Shown here: positions 1 through 7,635 of the stretch, piece by piece | Numbering within the stretch: the stretch's first letter is position 1 | How the letters are laid out: each line of letters opens with the position of its first letter | Assembly: GCF_001428075.1 (NCBI RefSeq) | Contig: NZ_LMSI01000025.1 | Location: forward strand, 129,330-193,329 | DNA from: Arthrobacter sp. Soil764 | GTDB lineage: Bacteria; Actinomycetota; Actinomycetes; Actinomycetales; Micrococcaceae | Length of the DNA: 64,000 nucleotides | Direction of reading: 5' to 3' | Translations under genes and position numbers: made by a program | The notes under the pieces: model-generated | Database searches by the model: none | What the model saw: only the letters and a program-made list of their open reading frames with translations | Told to the model about the DNA's origin: nothing

Positions 1-292
1 CCACCAGGAAGCCGATGGAGTACATGAACCCGTCATAGCCGTTGATGGCGATGGCGCCGGTGATGCCCAGGAAGGATGCTGCCGACAGGTAGTCGCCGGC
101 GATGGCGGTGCCGTTCTGCGAGCCGGTGAAGGAGCGGCCGGCGGCGTAGTAGTCGGCGGCGGTCTTGTTGTTGCGGCTGGCCCGGAACACGATCACCATG
201 GTCACGGCCACGAACAGGCCGAAGATGCCCATGTTCAAAAGGGTGGTGTCCTTGAGGGCGGCGACGTCCACCGCAGCTGGAATTGCGATCAT
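1..292 (-). CDS. Solute:sodium symporter (SSS family), N-terminal part
   Basis: N-terminal 97 or so residues of a sodium:solute symporter; the rest runs off the left edge. The visible part has a first membrane segment, then the family landmarks AADYYAAGRSF and NGTAIAGDYLSAASFLGITG, which match the acetate/pyruvate (ActP/MctC) branch. The ATG at 292 overlaps the stop of the upstream DUF485 gene (ATGA), so the two are translationally coupled. DUF485 proteins commonly accompany ActP-like permeases. Probable substrate is a short monocarboxylate such as acetate, pyruvate or propionate; this is inference from family and from the GlxR/CRP-like site upstream. Confidence 0.9.
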   Translation of the reverse strand, partial: MIAIPAAVDVAALKDTTLLNMGIFGLFVAVTMVIVFRASRNNKTAADYYAAGRSFTGSQNGTAIAGDYLSAASFLGITGAIAINGYDGFMYSIGFLV

Positions 293-669
293 TTGTTGGC
301 CCCGCCCACTCGGTTTCCGTCCTTATCGAATTCGTGGCCCTCGATCTCCTGCCTGATTTCGGAGGCGATGGGGTCCAGTTTCCGGTTGGAGTAGTGCACG
401 TACCAGCCGGTGATGGCGAAGGTGGAGATGAACTGGAGCAGGCCCAGGATCAGGCCGACGTTGATGTTGCCCCATACCTTGGTGGACATGAAGCCCACCG
501 CGTAGTCCGCGAGCAGGACGTAGGCGAAGTACCACAGCAGGAAGGCCACTGCCATGGGGAAGACAAAGCTGCGGTGACGCTTGCGCAATTCCTGGAACTG
601 CCCGGTCGACTGGACTTGTTCGAAGTCCACGGACGCCGCTGCGTCCGGAGTATGGGCATCGTGACCCAT
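289..669 (-). CDS. DUF485 family small membrane protein
   Basis: A 126-residue protein with a cytoplasmic N-terminus and two membrane segments (about residues 36-56 and 70-92), the size and layout of DUF485/YjcH proteins. These sit beside ActP-type solute symporters, as here, where its stop codon overlaps the symporter start. A strong ribosome site (GAGGAGG) precedes the ATG at 669. Its role is thought to be as an accessory or partner to the symporter, but its biochemical function is not established. The C-terminal tail is charged and contains a repeated EIRQEIEGHEFDKDGN-like stretch that is probably cytoplasmic. Confidence 0.88.
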   Translation of the reverse strand: MGHDAHTPDAAASVDFEQVQSTGQFQELRKRHRSFVFPMAVAFLLWYFAYVLLADYAVGFMSTKVWGNINVGLILGLLQFISTFAITGWYVHYSNRKLDPIASEIRQEIEGHEFDKDGNRVGGANK

Positions 670-687
670 CGTTCCTCCTCATTGAGA

Positions 688-703
688 TGTGACACCAATC
701 ACT
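688..703. promoter_or_regulatory. GlxR/CRP-like binding site
   Basis: TGTGACACCAATCACT, nine of ten consensus bases of TGTGA-N6-TCACA. It lies 18 nt before the start of the DUF485-symporter operon, within the intergenic region shared with the divergent sensor kinase. In Corynebacterium the cAMP-responsive regulator GlxR uses such sites at carbon-uptake genes. Placement this close to the DUF485 start suggests repression of that operon, or activation of the divergent one; this is inference. Confidence 0.5.
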
Positions 704-790
704 CTGCCGTCCGTTGCCCTGTCCGTTCCATAACCTGGCCGCCCACGGTCGCTCAACGGTTGCGATGCTGCGCCTAACGGCACCCGCAGC

Positions 791-796
791 TACGCT
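791..796 (+). promoter_or_regulatory. -10 box of a leaderless-type promoter for the sensor kinase
   Basis: TACGCT ends seven bases before the ATG at 804, so transcription would begin at or next to the start codon. No Shine-Dalgarno sequence is visible before this ATG, which fits leaderless translation. The -35 region is weak (CTGCGC at 768-773). Confidence 0.4.
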
Positions 797-803
797 GGGC
801 ACC

Positions 804-1985
804 ATGCCGGACTCCCCCCTCCTCACCGCTGCGGCCGTTGCGGTGATCGCCATGGCCATCGCCGTCGTCGTCGGCGTGGGCCTGAAGGTGCTCCGCTCCT
901 TCAGGGAGCTGGGCACCGACGCCGAACGCGCCACGTACCACACGCTCCACGCGGCCTCCCAGGCCGGGCAGCACCTGCGCCGCGGCCTGAACCCGGCCGG
1001 GGCGGCGAAAGCCAGCCGTCAGCTGCGCGCCCTCCTGGCCTGCGACGCCCTGGCCATTACGGACACCTCGGGCGTACTTGCGTGGGACGGGGGCGCCGAG
1101 GACATCAGGCCGCGCCTGATGGAACTCGCTGCCGGGGTCCTTGCTTCGGGCCGGACAGCCGTCCTGTCAGCAGGCGGCGATGGGACCGGTGGCCGCCTTG
1201 CCGGCGTCATCGCCCCCGTACGGGCGGGCACGCGGATCGTGGGCGCCGTGGCCGCCTTCGCCCCTTCCGCGGGGGCAGGCCTGGTGAGGGCCACGGGGGA
1301 AGTGGCTGACTGGGTGGCGGTCCAGGTGGAACTGGCCGAACTGGACGCCTCCCGGACCCTGCTGATGGAGGCGGAAGTCCGGGCCCTGCGCGCCCAGATC
1401 AGCCCGCACTTCATCTACAACTCACTCAATGCCATCGCGTCCTTCATCAACACCGATCCGGAGCGGGCCAGGGAACTGGTGGTGGAGTTCGCCGATTTCA
1501 CCCGCTACTCGTTCCGAAGGCACGGCGACTTCACCACCCTCGCCGAGGAGCTGCGCTGCATTGACCGCTACCTGCTCCTGGAGCGGGCCCGGTTCGGTGA
1601 GCGGGTACAGGTCAGCCTGCGGATCGCGCCCGAGGTACTGGGCACCGTCATCCCCTTCCTCAGCCTGCAGCCGCTGGTGGAGAACGCCGTCCGGCACGGG
1701 CTTGAGGCCAAGGCCGGGCCCGGACACATCACCATCACCGCGGAGGACGCCGGCGCTTTCGCGGAGGTCACCATCGAGGACGACGGCGTGGGGATGGATC
1801 CGGAGCAGCTCCGGTCGGTGCTGGCGGGCCACACCGACGGGGACCACGTGGGGCTGAGGAACGTGGACGCCCGCCTCCGCCAGGTGTATGGCAACGACCA
1901 TGGACTGGTGGTGGAGACGGCGCCGGGCGAGGGAACGCTGATCACCATGCGGGTGCCAAAGTCCCAGCCCGGGCACGATGCGTGA
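804..1985 (+). CDS. LytS/YehU-type sensor histidine kinase
   Basis: A 393-residue membrane-anchored kinase. One N-terminal membrane segment (about residues 5-28) is followed by a GAF-like sensory region (about 60-180), a His_kinase dimer/phosphoacceptor segment with QISPHFIYNSLNAI around His202, and a HATPase domain with LQPLVENAVRHGLE and a glycine box DDGVGM. The ATG at 804 is chosen over upstream ATGs because the membrane segment begins there. It is followed after 33 nt by its LytTR response regulator. The neighbours are symporters on both sides, so the pair probably senses and controls uptake of a carboxylate, as BtsSR and YpdAB do for pyruvate in Escherichia coli. The ligand is unknown. 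Confidence 0.9.
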   Translation: MPDSPLLTAAAVAVIAMAIAVVVGVGLKVLRSFRELGTDAERATYHTLHAASQAGQHLRRGLNPAGAAKASRQLRALLACDALAITDTSGVLAWDGGAEDIRPRLMELAAGVLASGRTAVLSAGGDGTGGRLAGVIAPVRAGTRIVGAVAAFAPSAGAGLVRATGEVADWVAVQVELAELDASRTLLMEAEVRALRAQISPHFIYNSLNAIASFINTDPERARELVVEFADFTRYSFRRHGDFTTLAEELRCIDRYLLLERARFGERVQVSLRIAPEVLGTVIPFLSLQPLVENAVRHGLEAKAGPGHITITAEDAGAFAEVTIEDDGVGMDPEQLRSVLAGHTDGDHVGLRNVDARLRQVYGNDHGLVVETAPGEGTLITMRVPKSQPGHDA

Positions 1986-2018
1986 GGACGGCACTGCAGC
2001 TGGAAGTACCCTAGGAGA

Positions 2019-2735
2019 ATGATTAACGTCCTCGTCGTTGATGATGAGCTGCCCGCCGTTGAGGAACTGGCCTTCCTGCTGGGCAGGGACGAACGCATCG
2101 GAAAAGTGCTGCGGGCCACGTCCGGCGCTGAAGCGATGACGGCCCTGTCTGCCGGAAACATCGACGCTGTCTTCCTGGACATCCACATGCCCGCCGTGTC
2201 CGGCCTGGACATCGCCGGCGCCATTGCCCGGAGCAGCAATCCGCCGGCCGTTGTTTTTGTCACCGCTGACGAGGACCACGCCTTGGCGGCGTTCGAACTC
2301 GCCGCCGTGGACTACCTTCTCAAGCCGGTGCGTGCCGAACGCCTGGCCCGTTGCGTGGCGCGGGTTTGTGAACTGCGCGACGGCGGTGCGGCACCTGAGA
2401 TGATCACCGTTGACCAGGGGGGAACCACCAGGATGATCCGCCGGGACGACGTCACGTACGTCCAGGCGCAGGGTGACTACGCGCGCCTGCACACCGCCGA
2501 TGCCAGCTACCTCATCCGGGTGCCGCTGGCAGATCTTGAACAGCAGTGGGCGGACGCCGGCTTTATCCGCACCCACCGCTCCTACCTGGTGGCGTTGAAG
2601 CATGTGTCCTCGATGAAGCTGGCGGCAGACGGGCCGCGCGTCACGGTGGCCGGTGCGGGCCTTCCCATCAGCCGGCGGCATCTGCCCACCGTGCGGGAGA
2701 AGCTGGAGGCCACCAGGATCAGGCCGCACGCATGA
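2019..2735 (+). CDS. LytTR family response regulator
   Basis: A 238-residue regulator with a receiver domain (residues 1-118; acidic pair D8-D9, phosphoacceptor D54, and K-P near residue 107) and a C-terminal LytTR DNA-binding domain (about 128-235, with FIRTHRSYLVALKHV). It is partner to the upstream kinase. Its TGA overlaps the next ATG (ATGA), so regulator, small membrane protein and symporter form one operon. The AGGAG before the ATG sits only one base from it, too close for normal ribosome binding, while a weaker GGAAG lies about 12 nt upstream. LytTR proteins bind direct repeats; I could not identify a convincing pair here. Confidence 0.92.
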   Translation: MINVLVVDDELPAVEELAFLLGRDERIGKVLRATSGAEAMTALSAGNIDAVFLDIHMPAVSGLDIAGAIARSSNPPAVVFVTADEDHALAAFELAAVDYLLKPVRAERLARCVARVCELRDGGAAPEMITVDQGGTTRMIRRDDVTYVQAQGDYARLHTADASYLIRVPLADLEQQWADAGFIRTHRSYLVALKHVSSMKLAADGPRVTVAGAGLPISRRHLPTVREKLEATRIRPHA

Positions 2736-3103
2736 CCCGCGTCCGCGTCACCGCTCCCCTTGCATCCCCCCGGTCGCCGGTGGCCGGCGGGCGGAGTCCG
2801 CTTGAGTCACGGGAAGCCGCCCAGGATTCCGAAGTGGGACAGGTGTTCGTTCGTTCCCTGATCAGGTCGCAGCTGCGGCTGGCCCTGGTGGTGGCTGGCG
2901 GCTTCCTGCTGATCCTTGCCGCGTTCCCGTTGATCCTGGTGGTGGTTCCGGGCCTTGCCGAAACCCGGATCGCCGGTATCCCCTTCGGCTGGCTCCTGCT
3001 GGGCGCCGGTATGTACCCCGTGATAGGGCTGAGTGCGTGGCTGTACGTCAGGACGGCGGCCCGCAACGAGGCCCGGTACCGCGACCTTGCCGGTGAGCAG
3101 TGA
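2732..3103 (+). CDS. DUF485-like small membrane protein
   Basis: A 123-residue protein starting in the ATGA overlap with the response regulator gene. After a hydrophilic, proline-rich N-terminus it has two membrane segments (about residues 50-75 and 85-108) and a charged C-terminus, the DUF485-type pattern. The symporter gene begins within or just after its stop codon, repeating the DUF485-symporter pairing seen at 1-669. It is probably a permease partner; no motif reveals an enzymatic role. Confidence 0.75.
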   Translation: MTRVRVTAPLASPRSPVAGGRSPLESREAAQDSEVGQVFVRSLIRSQLRLALVVAGGFLLILAAFPLILVVVPGLAETRIAGIPFGWLLLGAGMYPVIGLSAWLYVRTAARNEARYRDLAGEQ

Positions 3104-3110
3104 GGCGCCC

Positions 3111-4607
3111 GTGAATGCCGGGCTGGCCATAACAGCGGTTGCGGTGGTCTCCCTCGCCACCGCCATTATCGGTTTCTACGGGCTGCGGATCTCACGCACC
3201 ACGGGTGACTTCTACGTTGCCTCGCGTACGGTGCGGCCATGGTGGAACGCGTCCGCCATCGGCGGCGAGTACCTGTCCGCCGCAAGCTTCCTGGGCGTGG
3301 CCGGACTCATCCTGCTGTCCGGGACCGACGCACTCTGGTTCCCGGTGGGTTATACGGCCGGTTACCTGATGCTGCTGCTCTTCGTCGCCGCCCCGCTGCG
3401 CCGTTCGGGCGCCTACACCATCCCGGACTTTACGGAGGCGCGGCTTTCGTCCAGGACGGTCCGCAGGGTCACCAGCGTGGTGGTGGTCATGGTCGGGTGG
3501 CTCTATATCGTTCCGCAGCTCCACGGCGCCGCGCTCACCATCCAGATCTCCACGGGACTGCCGTCCTGGGTAGGTTCAGTGTCTGTCGTGGTGGTGGTGT
3601 GCCTGACGGTGGTGGCGGGCGGGATGCGGTCCATCACCTTTGTCCAGGCGTTCCAGTACTGGCTCAAGCTGACGGCCCTGGCCGTGCCCATCCTGTTCAT
3701 CATCTTCGTGCTGGCCGGGAACGGCGCCGAGCCGCAGTCGCTGCCGGCGGTCAATCCCACGGACCTGGCCCCGGCCGGGCTGTACCAGAATGTGTCCCTG
3801 CTGGTGGCGCTGCTGTTCGGGACCCTGGGGCTGCCCCACGTGCTGGTGCGTTTCTACACCAATCCGGACGGCCATTCAGCCCGGCGCACCACGCTGATCG
3901 TCCTGGGCCTGCTGTCCGTGTTCTACCTCTTCCCCACCGCCTACGGCCTGGTGGCCCGCATGTACGCGCCGGGCCTGGCCCGATCGGGACAGCCGGACGC
4001 CATGGTCCTGCGGCTGCCCGGCGAACTCGTGGGCGGGCTGCCGGGGGACCTGCTCTCCGCCCTGGTGGTGGCAGGCGCCTTCGCCGCCTTCCTGTCCACA
4101 ACGTCCGGCCTGGTGGTGTCCCTTGCCGGCGTCATCAGCCAGGACGTCCTGGGCGGCAGCGTCCGCGGGTTCCGCCTCGCCGCCGTCGTGTCCGCCGTCG
4201 TCCCCCTGGGTTTTGCCTTCATGACCGGCTCCCTGGCACTGGCCGGCAGCGTCGGCTTGGTGTTCGCCTTCACGGCCTCCACGGTATGCCCGGTCCTGCT
4301 GCTTGGCATCTGGTGGCGCGGCCTGACGGATACCGGGGCCATCGCCGGGATGCTGACGGGCGGCCTGCTCTGCGGAGGGGCCATGATTGTGGGCTCCCTG
4401 TCCGGTGCGGGCCTGTCCGGTTCAGGCCAGACCCCGGCCTGGCTCGCGCAGCCTGCGGCGTGGAGCGTTCCTGCCGCCTTCGCCGTCATGGTCATCGTCT
4501 CCCGTGCCACGGCCCACCGGATTCCCGCAACGATGCCCCGCACCATGACCCGCCTCCACACCCCGGAACGGCCGCTGGCAACCGAACGGGGATCGGGAGG
4601 ACAATAA
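3111..4607 (+). CDS. Sodium:solute symporter family permease
   Basis: About 498 residues with 13 or so membrane segments, an SSS family permease related to ActP/MctC. Family landmarks include GDFYVASRTVRPWWNASAIG, GEYLSAASFLGVAG and FAFTASTVCPVLLL. I chose the GTG at 3111 because GAGG lies five bases before it; an in-frame GTG at 3093 overlapping the previous stop is the alternative. It is the second symporter of the locus and is co-transcribed with the LytS/LytTR pair. A short organic acid substrate is likely, by family and context. It is clearly different from the symporter at the left edge. Confidence 0.88.
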   Translation: MNAGLAITAVAVVSLATAIIGFYGLRISRTTGDFYVASRTVRPWWNASAIGGEYLSAASFLGVAGLILLSGTDALWFPVGYTAGYLMLLLFVAAPLRRSGAYTIPDFTEARLSSRTVRRVTSVVVVMVGWLYIVPQLHGAALTIQISTGLPSWVGSVSVVVVVCLTVVAGGMRSITFVQAFQYWLKLTALAVPILFIIFVLAGNGAEPQSLPAVNPTDLAPAGLYQNVSLLVALLFGTLGLPHVLVRFYTNPDGHSARRTTLIVLGLLSVFYLFPTAYGLVARMYAPGLARSGQPDAMVLRLPGELVGGLPGDLLSALVVAGAFAAFLSTTSGLVVSLAGVISQDVLGGSVRGFRLAAVVSAVVPLGFAFMTGSLALAGSVGLVFAFTASTVCPVLLLGIWWRGLTDTGAIAGMLTGGLLCGGAMIVGSLSGAGLSGSGQTPAWLAQPAAWSVPAAFAVMVIVSRATAHRIPATMPRTMTRLHTPERPLATERGSGGQ

Positions 4608-4611
4608 CGCC

Positions 4612-5301
4612 ATGTCCATCGAGGACGGCGGTACATCCCACCGGCAAGGTGCGGTCCCGGCCTCCGTGCGGGCGCAGTTGCTCGCCACGGAACACTGGGG
4701 CCTGCTCGCATCGCGCAGCACGGCCCAAGGCGAGGTGCTGACCCGGATCAGCATGTTCCTTACCTTCACCTCGGCAAGCCTGGTCAGCGTGGCGCTGGTG
4801 GGGCAGGCCACGGGGTTTTCGGATGCCTTTGTCCTGCTGGCCGTGGTGGTCCTGTTCATCGACACGGCGATCGGGCTCCTGACCCAGCTCCGGGTCATGA
4901 ATGTCGCCTACGAGGACCTCATGTACGTCACCGCAATGAACAGGCTCCGGGCCGCCTACGTGGACCTCGACCCAGGCGTGGCCCCCTACCTCATGGCCGC
5001 ACACCACGACGACGAGGCCGGCGCCCACCAAACCTATTATTTCTTCGGTGCCAGGGGAAGCCTGAGCCAAGTGGCCGGCAGCAGCATGATCTTCATGACG
5101 ACGGCGAACGCTGCCTTGATTGCCATCCTTGCGGGCCTGCTGGTGACGTTGACCGGGGCGGGCACGGCAGCTGCCTTCGTGGCGGGCGCGGTGTGCGGAG
5201 CGGGGTTCCTCGCCGTGTCCGTCGTGCGCGGGGGCCGGCGCTACCGCGCTCTGTGGCGCCATTTCACGCCGCTCTCCCCCACTCCGCCGGCAGCGGAATA
5301 A
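4612..5301 (+). CDS. Conserved hypothetical membrane protein
   Basis: A 229-residue protein with a cytoplasmic N-terminus (about 60 residues) and four likely membrane segments in two pairs (about 46-66, 70-90, 155-178 and 182-204). A good ribosome site (GGGAGG) precedes the ATG, and only four bases separate it from the symporter gene, so it is the last gene of the operon. I do not recognise a functional family. It could be an accessory of the transport locus; that is only positional inference. Confidence 0.75.
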   Translation: MSIEDGGTSHRQGAVPASVRAQLLATEHWGLLASRSTAQGEVLTRISMFLTFTSASLVSVALVGQATGFSDAFVLLAVVVLFIDTAIGLLTQLRVMNVAYEDLMYVTAMNRLRAAYVDLDPGVAPYLMAAHHDDEAGAHQTYYFFGARGSLSQVAGSSMIFMTTANAALIAILAGLLVTLTGAGTAAAFVAGAVCGAGFLAVSVVRGGRRYRALWRHFTPLSPTPPAAE

Positions 5302-5324
5302 GCGCCGATTCCGGCCGCGGACCG

Positions 5325-5909
5325 TCAGTCGATGGCAGCCATCAGTTCAACCACACGGTCCAGGAAGGCGTCCACCTGTGATTCCTCGTAGCCGTCCCGG
5401 CCAACCGCCGGGCGGAAGACTGCCCGGCGGACGCTGTCCACGCTCAACGGCTTGTCCTGCTCAAGGTAGGCGACAAGTTCGTGGCACAGCCGGTCGACGT
5501 CGACCGTGTTGTAGCTGCGGGCCTTCTTGCCCGCAGGCCGGCGGAAGCGGTCTCCATCGGGCCGGTGCAGCCGCCCCCGGAGGATGCCGGAGAGGTTTCC
5601 GATTTCGCGCAGCCAGGCTTCCTCGCCGTGGGCGGCAATCAGCTCATCCCGCTCCCGGCGGGCGAAGGCGTCCTCGAGCCGGTCCAGCGCCGCGTCCACC
5701 ACGGCAGCGGAGTAGCCGCCCTTGACGGGGTCGAAGGACACGGCCCTGACATCGGCACTGTTGACCGGCTCTGTGGCAGCCTGCGGCGTTTCCAGGGAGA
5801 CCCGTGCCCGCTGCAGGAACTGGTCCACCTGCTTGGCGTTGTACCCGTACTCATTGCGCTGCACGCGCTCAAAGGACGCAGGGATCTGCCGATGAATGTC
5901 CAATGCCAC
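5325..5909 (-). CDS. DivIVA-domain repeat protein
   Basis: A 194-residue soluble protein starting at GTG 5909, with AAGGA upstream and a TAGACT -10 box at 5952-5957. It contains four copies of a DivIVA-like unit around a Gly-Tyr-x5-Val-Asp core: GYNAKQVDQFL (22-32), GYSAAVVDAAL (65-75), a degenerate SYNTVDVDRLC (132-142) and GYEESQVDAFL (173-183). In true DivIVA/Wag31 this unit occurs once at the N-terminus, binds membrane, and precedes a long coiled coil; here no long coiled coil follows. It may act in cell pole or septum organisation, but that is inference from the unit alone. Confidence 0.8.
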   Translation of the reverse strand: MALDIHRQIPASFERVQRNEYGYNAKQVDQFLQRARVSLETPQAATEPVNSADVRAVSFDPVKGGYSAAVVDAALDRLEDAFARRERDELIAAHGEEAWLREIGNLSGILRGRLHRPDGDRFRRPAGKKARSYNTVDVDRLCHELVAYLEQDKPLSVDSVRRAVFRPAVGRDGYEESQVDAFLDRVVELMAAID

Positions 5910-5951
5910 TTCGATTCCTTCAATGCTCTTCAGCCGTAGTGCTTCCGCACC

Positions 5952-5957
5952 AGTCTA
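5952..5957 (-). promoter_or_regulatory. -10 box of the DivIVA-repeat gene
   Basis: TAGACT on the minus strand, about 43 nt before the GTG start. The same hexamer recurs before gatC, metY and a LysR gene in this window. No clear -35 element. Confidence 0.4.
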
Positions 5958-6028
5958 GGATGCCGGGGCTGGTCCGGCCGCCCGGGCCCTTTTGTGTCGG
6001 ATGCCCGCCTGCGCCGGGCCGGATAAGG

Positions 6029-6949
6029 TTATGCGCCGGCCACGAGCCCGTACAGGATGAAGGCCACCGGCGAGGCGAAGACGATCGAGTCCAGCCTGTC
6101 CATGACTCCCCCGTGTCCCGGCAGGATGCTGCTCATGTCCTTGACGCCCAGTTCACGCTTGACCATGGATTCGCCGAGGTCCCCCGCCGTGGCTGCCGCT
6201 ACGGTGCCCAGTGCCAGCACCACGCCTACCCACCAGGGCTTGTCCAGCACGAAGAGGGCTGCCAGGACGCCGATCAGCATGGCACCTCCTGCGGACCCCG
6301 CGAAACCTTCCCAGGACTTCTTGGGGCTGATCTTCGGCGCCATGGGGTGCTTGCCAATGGAAGCGCCCACCAGGTAGCCGAAGGTGTCGTTGGACACCAC
6401 CAGCAGCAGCATGACGGCAATCTCCCATGCCCCGATCGGGGCAACGCCGCCGGGCCAAAGCCCCAGCGGCGTAGTGCCGGCGGCATGCAGCGGCAGTGCG
6501 GCAAAGCTGATGAAGAACGGTACCCAGCCCAAAGTGAAGACGCCGGCGAAGATGCTGTTGGCCGAGCCCGCCGCACTTTCGATCGATCGCCACAGCAGGA
6601 CCGCCACGGCGCTGAGCAGCAGCGCAAAGAGCTGGCTCTCGATGCCGCCGAAGTAGGCGGCGAACGGCATGGCCACGGTGCCGGTCATGACCGGCACGAT
6701 GGGCATCCTGGTTCCGTTGTGCTCCAGCGCCCGGTAGATCTCCCACACGCCGAAAACGGCGAAGGCCGTCACGATTGCCACGAAAGCCAGCGGGAGGAAC
6801 AGCAGCCCGCCCAGGACGGCCAGCAGCATGGCCAGGCCCACCACGACGGCGGCCGGCAGGTTCCGCCCTGCCTTTGGCGTCGGGTTGCTCCTGGGCTGCT
6901 TCCCCCGTGTGCGCGCCCTTGGTGCAGGGGCCTGATCTGCCTGGCCCAT
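6029..6949 (-). CDS. cdsA: Phosphatidate cytidylyltransferase
   Basis: A 306-residue integral membrane enzyme that makes CDP-diacylglycerol from phosphatidic acid and CTP, the branch point to phosphatidylglycerol, cardiolipin and phosphatidylinositol. The family signature S-x-x-K-R-x4-K-D ... H-G-G-x-x-D-R-x-D is present near the C-terminus (SMVKRELGVKDMSS and LPGHGGVMDRLDS). About eight membrane segments follow a basic N-terminus of about 30 residues. Its start overlaps the frr stop, which is the usual actinobacterial order frr-cdsA. Confidence 0.96.
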   Translation of the reverse strand: MGQADQAPAPRARTRGKQPRSNPTPKAGRNLPAAVVVGLAMLLAVLGGLLFLPLAFVAIVTAFAVFGVWEIYRALEHNGTRMPIVPVMTGTVAMPFAAYFGGIESQLFALLLSAVAVLLWRSIESAAGSANSIFAGVFTLGWVPFFISFAALPLHAAGTTPLGLWPGGVAPIGAWEIAVMLLLVVSNDTFGYLVGASIGKHPMAPKISPKKSWEGFAGSAGGAMLIGVLAALFVLDKPWWVGVVLALGTVAAATAGDLGESMVKRELGVKDMSSILPGHGGVMDRLDSIVFASPVAFILYGLVAGA

Positions 6950-7506
6950 CAGACTTCGAGCAGCTCTGCTTCCTTGCGCTTGAGCAGCTCGTCGATGCCG
7001 TCCACGTGGGCCTTGGTGAGGCTGTCCAGTTCCTTCTCGGCGCGGGTGCCTTCGTCCTCGCCGGCCTCGCCGTCCTTGACCAGGCGGTCCAGGGCTTCCT
7101 TGGCCTTGCGGCGGATGTTGCGGATGGAGATCTTGGCGTCTTCGCCCTTGGTCTTGACGATCTTGACGTATTCCTTGCGGCGTTCCTTGGTCAGTTCCGG
7201 AATGGTGATCCGGATGACGTTGCCGTCGTTGGACGGGTTGGCGCCAACCTCGGAGTCGCTCAGCGCGCGTTCGATGTCGCGCATGGCGGTTTTGTCGAAC
7301 GGGGTGATCAGGATGGTCCGGGCGTCCGGGATGGCGAAGGACGCGAGCTGCTGCAGCGGGGTGGGTGAGCCGTAGTAGTCCACCAGGACCTTGTTGTACA
7401 GACCGGGATTGGCGCGGCCGGTACGGATGGAAGCGAAGTCTTCCTTGGCTACCTCAACCGCCTTGTCCATCTTTTCTTCGGCCTCGAGCAAGGTTTCTTC
7501 GATCAC
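6949..7506 (-). CDS. frr: Ribosome recycling factor
   Basis: A 185-residue protein that, with EF-G, splits the post-termination ribosome. The sequence is full length and typical, including the N-terminal FASIRTGRANP and the C-terminal three-helix bundle positions (RNIRRKAKEALDRL). The GTG start at 7506 has AGGAGAG six bases upstream. It follows pyrH by 129 nt and overlaps cdsA, as in many actinobacteria. Confidence 0.97.
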   Translation of the reverse strand: MIEETLLEAEEKMDKAVEVAKEDFASIRTGRANPGLYNKVLVDYYGSPTPLQQLASFAIPDARTILITPFDKTAMRDIERALSDSEVGANPSNDGNVIRITIPELTKERRKEYVKIVKTKGEDAKISIRNIRRKAKEALDRLVKDGEAGEDEGTRAEKELDSLTKAHVDGIDELLKRKEAELLEV

Positions 7507-7574
7507 GGTCTCTCCTGACGGTTCTGGTGCAGTCCGGGGCGCCGGTTCCCTGCACTCACGTGGTTCTTTGTTGC

Positions 7575-7610
7575 CGTTTCCGTTCCCGCCGGGAACGGCG
7601 GGAACGGAAC
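7575..7610 (-). other. Hairpin between pyrH and frr
   Basis: An inverted repeat with TCCGTTCCCGCC and GGCGGGAACGGA arms around a 6-nt loop. There is no T-run after it on the minus strand, so it looks more like an RNA processing or stability element between two co-transcribed genes than a full terminator. Confidence 0.45.
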
Positions 7611-7635
7611 TGTCCTGGATTCATCCTAGCCGCAG

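Noticed and set aside
709..727. GTCCGTT direct repeats as a LytTR binding site
   Set aside because: The two copies are 12 nt apart; known LytTR sites are 9-bp repeats with about 21-22 nt period, and the bases do not fit the consensus.
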